From contig NZ_LGDE01000013.1 of assembly GCF_001279725.1 (NCBI RefSeq), positions 1-64,000 on the forward strand: a stretch of 64,000 nt of DNA, in the 5' to 3' direction. The notes below the pieces were generated by a model. It saw nothing but the letters and a program-made list of their open reading frames with translations, was not told where the DNA came from and searched no databases. Position 1 is the first letter of the stretch; every line of letters starts with the position of its first letter. The position numbers were made by a program, and so were the translations under genes. Positions 59,896 to 64,000 of the stretch are shown here, in pieces. This DNA is from Streptomyces sp. WM4235. GTDB lineage: Bacteria > Actinomycetota > Actinomycetes > Streptomycetales > Streptomycetaceae.

Positions 59896-60357
59896 TCGTT
59901 CACATACTCTCCGTTTTCGGCCGGTGCAGCCGTACGGCCCTTATCGCCCTTCCGGGTGTTCGTCTTTGTGTGCGATTGCGGGTGCGGAGGGTTCGCGGTC
60001 GGGTCCGCCCGTTCGGGAGCTGCGGCGTTCCTCCATCAGTGATCACCCTTGAACCCCTTCCCTGCCGGAGTTACCCGGGATAACGTGCCGTTGTTCCGGC
60101 CCCCTGCAAGGCTGTGACCAGTGGTTGTTCCCGAAGTCGCCGGTTTACTTGGATATCCAAGCAAAATCGCAGGTCAAACGGGGTTTCGCAGTTATGCGGG
60201 GCACTGGGTAACGTGCATTGCGCAGGGCACTCGCCGGGGCACCTGTCACGCCTGAATCCCGTACGTTCCGCGCACCCACCCCGTGCTCGGGTACAGATAC
60301 AGGTGAGCCGCACTGGACCCCGGAGAACCCGGGTGCCGGACCGACGGAGGAGCACAC
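59896..60357. other. Divergent intergenic region, 460 bases
   Basis: Lies between the response regulator and the second bkd operon. It is AT-richer than usual on the left. It contains the palindrome at 60148-60161 and a TAACGT -10 candidate at 60209-60214 for bkdA2. I see no gene or RNA structure in it. Confidence 0.6.
60148..60161. promoter_or_regulatory. 14-base palindrome upstream of the second bkd operon
   Basis: CTTGGATATCCAAG is a perfect palindrome 48 bases before the TAACGT -10 candidate. It has no copy before the first bkd operon. A repressor or activator site is likely but the binder is unknown. Confidence 0.5.
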
Positions 60358-61566
60358 GTGACCGTGGAGAGCACTGCCGCGCGCAAGCCGCGACGCAGCA
60401 GTGGCACCAAGCGGGCGGCAGGCGCAGCCGGCGCCCGCAAGACCGCCGCTGCCACCGCACAGCCGCACGACGCCGAGCCTCAGCTCGTACAACTGCTGAC
60501 GCCCGAGGGAGAACGGGTCGAGGTCGCGGACAACCCCGACATCGCCGAGTTCGCTCCTTTCGTCGCCGACATCACCACCGACGACCTGCGCGATCTGTAT
60601 CGCGACATGGTCCTCACCCGCCGTTTCGACGGCGAGGCGACCGCCCTGCAGCGTCAGGGCGAGCTGGGCCTGTGGGCCTCGCTGCTCGGCCAGGAGGCCG
60701 CGCAGATCGGTTCCGGGCGCGCGCTGCGCGACGACGACTACGTATTCCCGACCTACCGCGAGCACGGTGTGGCCTGGTGTCGTGGGGTCGACCCGACCAA
60801 CCTGCTCGGCATGTTCCGCGGTGTGAACCACGGTGGCTGGGACCCGAAGATCAACAACTTCCACCTGTACACGATCGTCATCGGCTCGCAGACCCTGCAC
60901 GCGACCGGTTACGCCATGGGTGTGGCCAAGGACGGCGCCGACTCGGCCGTCATCGCCTACTTCGGCGACGGCGCGTCCAGCCAGGGCGACGTGGCCGAGG
61001 CGTTCACCTTCTCGGCCGTCTACAACTCCCCCGTGGTGTTCTTCTGCCAGAACAACCAGTGGGCGATCTCCGAGCCGACCGAGCGCCAGATGCGCGTACC
61101 GCTCTACCAGCGCGCCCAGGGCTTCGGCTTCCCGGGCGTCCGGGTGGACGGCAACGACGTCCTGGCCTGCCTCGCGGTCACCCGGTGGGCGCTGGAGCGG
61201 GCCCGCCGCGGAGAGGGCCCGACCCTGGTCGAGGCGTTCACCTACCGCATGGGTGCGCACACCACCTCCGACGACCCGACGAAGTACCGGCGCGACGAGG
61301 AGACCGCGGCCTGGGAGGCGAAGGACCCGATCCTGCGCCTGAAGGCCCACCTCCTCGCGACGGACGGCGCCGACGAGGCGTTCTTCGAGCAGCTGGAAGT
61401 CGAGAGCGAGACCCTGGGCAAGCGGGTGCGCGAGGTCGTGCGCGCCATGCCCGACCCGGACACGATGGCGATCTTCGAGAACGTCTACGCGGACGGGCAC
61501 GCGCTCGTCGACGAGGAGCGCGCCCAGTTCGCCGCGTACCTCGCGTCCTTCGAAGGTGGGGAGTGA
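60358..61566 (+). CDS. bkdA2: Branched-chain 2-oxoacid dehydrogenase E1 alpha (second operon)
   Basis: ThDP-dependent E1 alpha of 402 residues. An N-terminal Ala/Lys/Arg-rich extension of about 40 residues is not present in the first copy. The ThDP motif runs from GDG (203-205) to NN (232-233), and YRMGAHTTSDDPTKYR is the E1 phosphorylation-loop region. GTG 60358 follows GGAGGAGC. It opens bkdA2-B2-C2 with a six-base gap to the beta subunit. Confidence 0.95.
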   Translation: MTVESTAARKPRRSSGTKRAAGAAGARKTAAATAQPHDAEPQLVQLLTPEGERVEVADNPDIAEFAPFVADITTDDLRDLYRDMVLTRRFDGEATALQRQGELGLWASLLGQEAAQIGSGRALRDDDYVFPTYREHGVAWCRGVDPTNLLGMFRGVNHGGWDPKINNFHLYTIVIGSQTLHATGYAMGVAKDGADSAVIAYFGDGASSQGDVAEAFTFSAVYNSPVVFFCQNNQWAISEPTERQMRVPLYQRAQGFGFPGVRVDGNDVLACLAVTRWALERARRGEGPTLVEAFTYRMGAHTTSDDPTKYRRDEETAAWEAKDPILRLKAHLLATDGADEAFFEQLEVESETLGKRVREVVRAMPDPDTMAIFENVYADGHALVDEERAQFAAYLASFEGGE

Positions 61567-61571
61567 CCGCC

Positions 61572-62552
61572 ATGGCCGTTCAGAAGCTGACCATCGCGAA
61601 GGCGCTCAACGATTCGCTGCGCAAGGCCCTGGAGACGGACCCCAAGGTCCTGATCATGGGTGAGGACGTCGGCAAGCTCGGCGGTGTCTTCCGCATCACC
61701 GACGGTCTCCAGAAGGACTTCGGCGAGGAGCGGGTCATCGACACCCCGCTCGCCGAGTCGGGCATCGTCGGCACCGCGATCGGCCTGGCCCTGCGCGGCT
61801 ACCGGCCGGTCGTCGAGATCCAGTTCGACGGGTTCGTCTTCCCGGCGTACGACCAGATCGTCACGCAGCTCGCGAAGATGCACGCGCGGTCGCTCGGCAA
61901 GATCAAGATGCCGGTCGTCATCCGCATCCCGTACGCGGGCGGCATCGGCGCGGTCGAGCACCACAGCGAGTCCCCGGAGACGCTGTTCGCGCACGTCCCC
62001 GGCCTGAAGGTGGTCTCGCCCTCGAACGCGAGCGACGCCTACTGGATGCTTCAGCAGGCCATCCTCAGCGACGACCCGGTGATCTTCTTCGAGCCGAAGC
62101 GGCGCTACTGGGACAAGGGCGAGGTCGACGTCGAGGCCATCCCGGACGCCCTGCACGGGTCCCGGGTGGCGCGCGAGGGCACGGACATCACCCTGGCTGC
62201 CTACGGTCCCATGGTGAAGGTCTGCCTGGAGGCGGCGGCCGCCGCGGCCGAGGAGGGCAAGTCGGTCGAGGTCGTGGACCTGCGCTCGATGTCCCCGATC
62301 GACTTCGACGGACTGCAGGCCTCGGTGGAGCGGACCCGCCGGCTCGTGGTCGTCCACGAGGCGCCGGTGTTCCTCGGCGTGGGCTCGGAGATCGCCGCCC
62401 GCATCACGGAGCGGTGCTTCTACCACCTGGAGGCGCCGGTGCTGCGCGTGGGCGGATTCCACGCCCCGTACCCGCCGGCCCGCCTGGAGGACGAGTACCT
62501 GCCGGGCCTGGACAGGGTGCTCGACGCCGTCGACCGCTCGCTGGCGTACTGA
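61572..62552 (+). CDS. bkdB2: Branched-chain 2-oxoacid dehydrogenase E1 beta (second operon)
   Basis: Beta subunit of 326 residues; ATG 61572 with GGGGAG eight bases upstream (GTG 61563 in frame). Conserved segments LIMGEDVGKLGGVFRITDGL, IPYAGGIGAVEHHSESPE and GGFHAPYPPARLE match BkdB1, which is a paralogue. Followed after 10 bases by the E2 gene. Confidence 0.95.
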   Translation: MAVQKLTIAKALNDSLRKALETDPKVLIMGEDVGKLGGVFRITDGLQKDFGEERVIDTPLAESGIVGTAIGLALRGYRPVVEIQFDGFVFPAYDQIVTQLAKMHARSLGKIKMPVVIRIPYAGGIGAVEHHSESPETLFAHVPGLKVVSPSNASDAYWMLQQAILSDDPVIFFEPKRRYWDKGEVDVEAIPDALHGSRVAREGTDITLAAYGPMVKVCLEAAAAAAEEGKSVEVVDLRSMSPIDFDGLQASVERTRRLVVVHEAPVFLGVGSEIAARITERCFYHLEAPVLRVGGFHAPYPPARLEDEYLPGLDRVLDAVDRSLAY

Positions 62553-62562
62553 GGAGAGCCCT

Positions 62563-64000
62563 GTGACGATCCGTGAATTCAAGATGCCCGACGTGGGCGA
62601 GGGCCTCACCGAGGCCGAGATCCTCAAGTGGTACGTCCAGCCGGGTGACACCGTCACCGACGGTCAGGTCGTCTGCGAGGTCGAGACGGCGAAGGCGGCC
62701 GTCGAGCTGCCGATCCCGTTCGACGGCGTGGTCCACGCCCTCCTCTTCGAGGAAGGCGTCACGGTCGACGTCGGCCAGGTGATCATCTCCGTGCGGACCG
62801 GTCCGGCGGAGGAGGCCCCCGAGGCCGCCGCCCCGGCGGCCGTCGCGGCCCCGGCCGTGGCCGAGGAGCCCGTGGCCGAGGCCCGTCAGCCGGTCCTGGT
62901 CGGCTACGGCGTGTCCACGGCCTCCACCAAGCGCCGCCCCCGCAAGGGCGCGGCCGAGGCGGGCGCCGCCCCGGCCGCCTCCGTGGCCGCGCGCAACGGC
63001 TCGGCCGTCGCGCCGTCGGTCGCCCCGGCCGTCGTACCGGCCCCCGTGGTTCCCGCGCAGAACGGCTCGGCTCCCGCCGCGCCGACCGGGTCCGAGCGCC
63101 CGCTCGCGAAGCCTCCGGTGCGCAAGCTCGCCAAGGACCTCGGCATCGACCTGGCTCTGGTGATCCCCACCGGCGACGGCGGGGTCGTGAGCCGGGAGGA
63201 CGTCCACGCGGCGGCCGCCGCGGCGATCACCCCGCAGACCGCGCAGGTCCAGGCGCCGGCCGCCGTCCAGGCCCAGGCCCCCGCCCCGGTGGCGGCCGAG
63301 GCGGTCGTCCAGGCCCCGGTCGACACGGCCGTGCGCGAGACCCGGATCCCCGTCAAGGGCGTCCGCAAGGTCACCGCCCAGGCCATGGTCGGTTCCGCCT
63401 TCACCGCGCCGCACGTCACCGAGTTCATCACCTTCGACGTGACCCGGACGATGAAGCTGGTCCAGGAGCTCAAGGACGACCCGGACCTCGCCGGTCTGCG
63501 GATCAACCCGTTGCTCCTGATCGCCAGGGCCGTCCTCGTCGCGATCCGCCGCAACCCGGACGTCAACGCGTCCTGGGACGAGGCGGCCCAGGAGATCGTG
63601 CTCAAGCACTACGTCAACCTGGGCATCGCGGCGGCCACTCCGCGCGGGCTGATCGTCCCGAACATCAAGGACGCCCACACCAAGTCGCTGCGCGAGCTGT
63701 CCGAGGCCCTGTCGGCCCTGGTCGGCACGGCCCGGGACGGCAAGACGTCCCCGGCGGACATGCAGAACGGCACCCTCACCCTCACCAACGTCGGCGTCTT
63801 CGGCGTCGACACCGGTACGCCCATCCTGAACCCCGGCGAGTCCGCGATCCTCGCCATCGGCGCGATCAAGCTCCAGCCGTGGGTCCACAAGGGCAAGGTC
63901 AAGCCGCGCCACGTCACCACCCTGGCGCTGTCGTTCGACCACCGTCTGATCGACGGCGAGCTCGGCTCCCGCTTCCTGGCCGACATCGCGGCGGTCCTGG
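62563..64000 (+). CDS. bkdC2: Branched-chain 2-oxoacid dehydrogenase E2 (second operon, partial)
   Basis: Acyltransferase cut by the right edge after about 479 residues. The lipoyl domain carries Lys44 (VETAKAAVELP). A long Ala/Val/Pro linker leads to the peripheral-subunit-binding domain (PPVRKLAKDLGIDLALVIPTGDGGVVSREDVHAA) and the catalytic domain, with HRLIDG close to the edge. GTG 62563 follows GAGGAG. Only the last dozen or so residues appear to be missing. Confidence 0.95.
   Translation, partial: MTIREFKMPDVGEGLTEAEILKWYVQPGDTVTDGQVVCEVETAKAAVELPIPFDGVVHALLFEEGVTVDVGQVIISVRTGPAEEAPEAAAPAAVAAPAVAEEPVAEARQPVLVGYGVSTASTKRRPRKGAAEAGAAPAASVAARNGSAVAPSVAPAVVPAPVVPAQNGSAPAAPTGSERPLAKPPVRKLAKDLGIDLALVIPTGDGGVVSREDVHAAAAAAITPQTAQVQAPAAVQAQAPAPVAAEAVVQAPVDTAVRETRIPVKGVRKVTAQAMVGSAFTAPHVTEFITFDVTRTMKLVQELKDDPDLAGLRINPLLLIARAVLVAIRRNPDVNASWDEAAQEIVLKHYVNLGIAAATPRGLIVPNIKDAHTKSLRELSEALSALVGTARDGKTSPADMQNGTLTLTNVGVFGVDTGTPILNPGESAILAIGAIKLQPWVHKGKVKPRHVTTLALSFDHRLIDGELGSRFLADIAAVL

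Overview
The window looks like a chromosomal segment of a Streptomyces species. It has very high GC, frequent GTG starts, GGAGG-type ribosome binding sites, many 1-4 base stop/start overlaps, and genes typical of the Streptomyces core: crgA, class E sortases, a bacterial proteasome activator, PASTA kinases and bkd operons. From memory, the gene order matches the S. coelicolor interval from about SCO3860 down to SCO3815, just beside oriC. Two perfect parS sites, one degenerate parS and a four-box DnaA cluster agree with an origin-proximal position. No CRISPR array or insertion sequence was seen.

Layout. 1-2240: a membrane Ser/Thr kinase (cut by the left edge), a tandem heptamer repeat, a helix-turn-helix protein and tRNA-Ala(TGC). 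2287-5992: an accessory-looking block next to the tRNA with an unrecognised 590-residue protein that uses TTA codons, a Fic protein with a palindromic operator candidate, and a small phage-type zinc-binding protein. 6315-14005: LysM protein, DUF5324 protein, cyclophilin, rhomboid protease, DnaA-box cluster, crgA, DUF881 protein, and three class E sortases arranged around a small membrane protein and a glutamine amidotransferase (trpG/pabA type). 14170-22273 (minus): the fhaA-fhaB-pstP-rodA-pbpA-pknB operon for cell-wall growth and Ser/Thr phosphorylation. 22565-25201: tRNA-Leu(CAG) and a two-component pair. 25270-28190: DUF2252 protein, parS, J-domain protein, rhodanese.

28240-40084 is a catabolic region: acyl-CoA dehydrogenase, paaABCDE (aerobic phenylacetyl-CoA epoxidase), a DUF5819/HTTM pair, a SpoU RNA methyltransferase, paaN, 3-hydroxyacyl-CoA dehydrogenase and a TetR regulator. 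An identical 18-base operator candidate precedes paaA and lies between the divergent paaN and paaH; a 16/18 relative lies in the promoter region of the first bkd operon (40983-44463), which is transcribed divergently from an AsnC/Lrp regulator.

44548-49598 (minus): quinone oxidoreductase, K+ channel, moeA and mobA-DUF6457 (molybdenum cofactor), bpa. A parS site is embedded where moeA stops and the channel starts. 49757-54911 (minus): a FtsX-type ABC exporter with its PadR regulator and a secreted Pro/Arg/Glu-rich protein. 55076-58594: two divergent Ser/Thr kinases. 58685-59895: a PNPOx-like protein and a DevR-type response regulator. 60358-64000: a second bkd operon whose E2 gene runs off the right edge.

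The most interesting signals are non-coding: the symmetric DnaA-box cluster, parS sites read as codons, the shared paa/bkd operator, the fic operator palindrome, and several leaderless-looking promoters.
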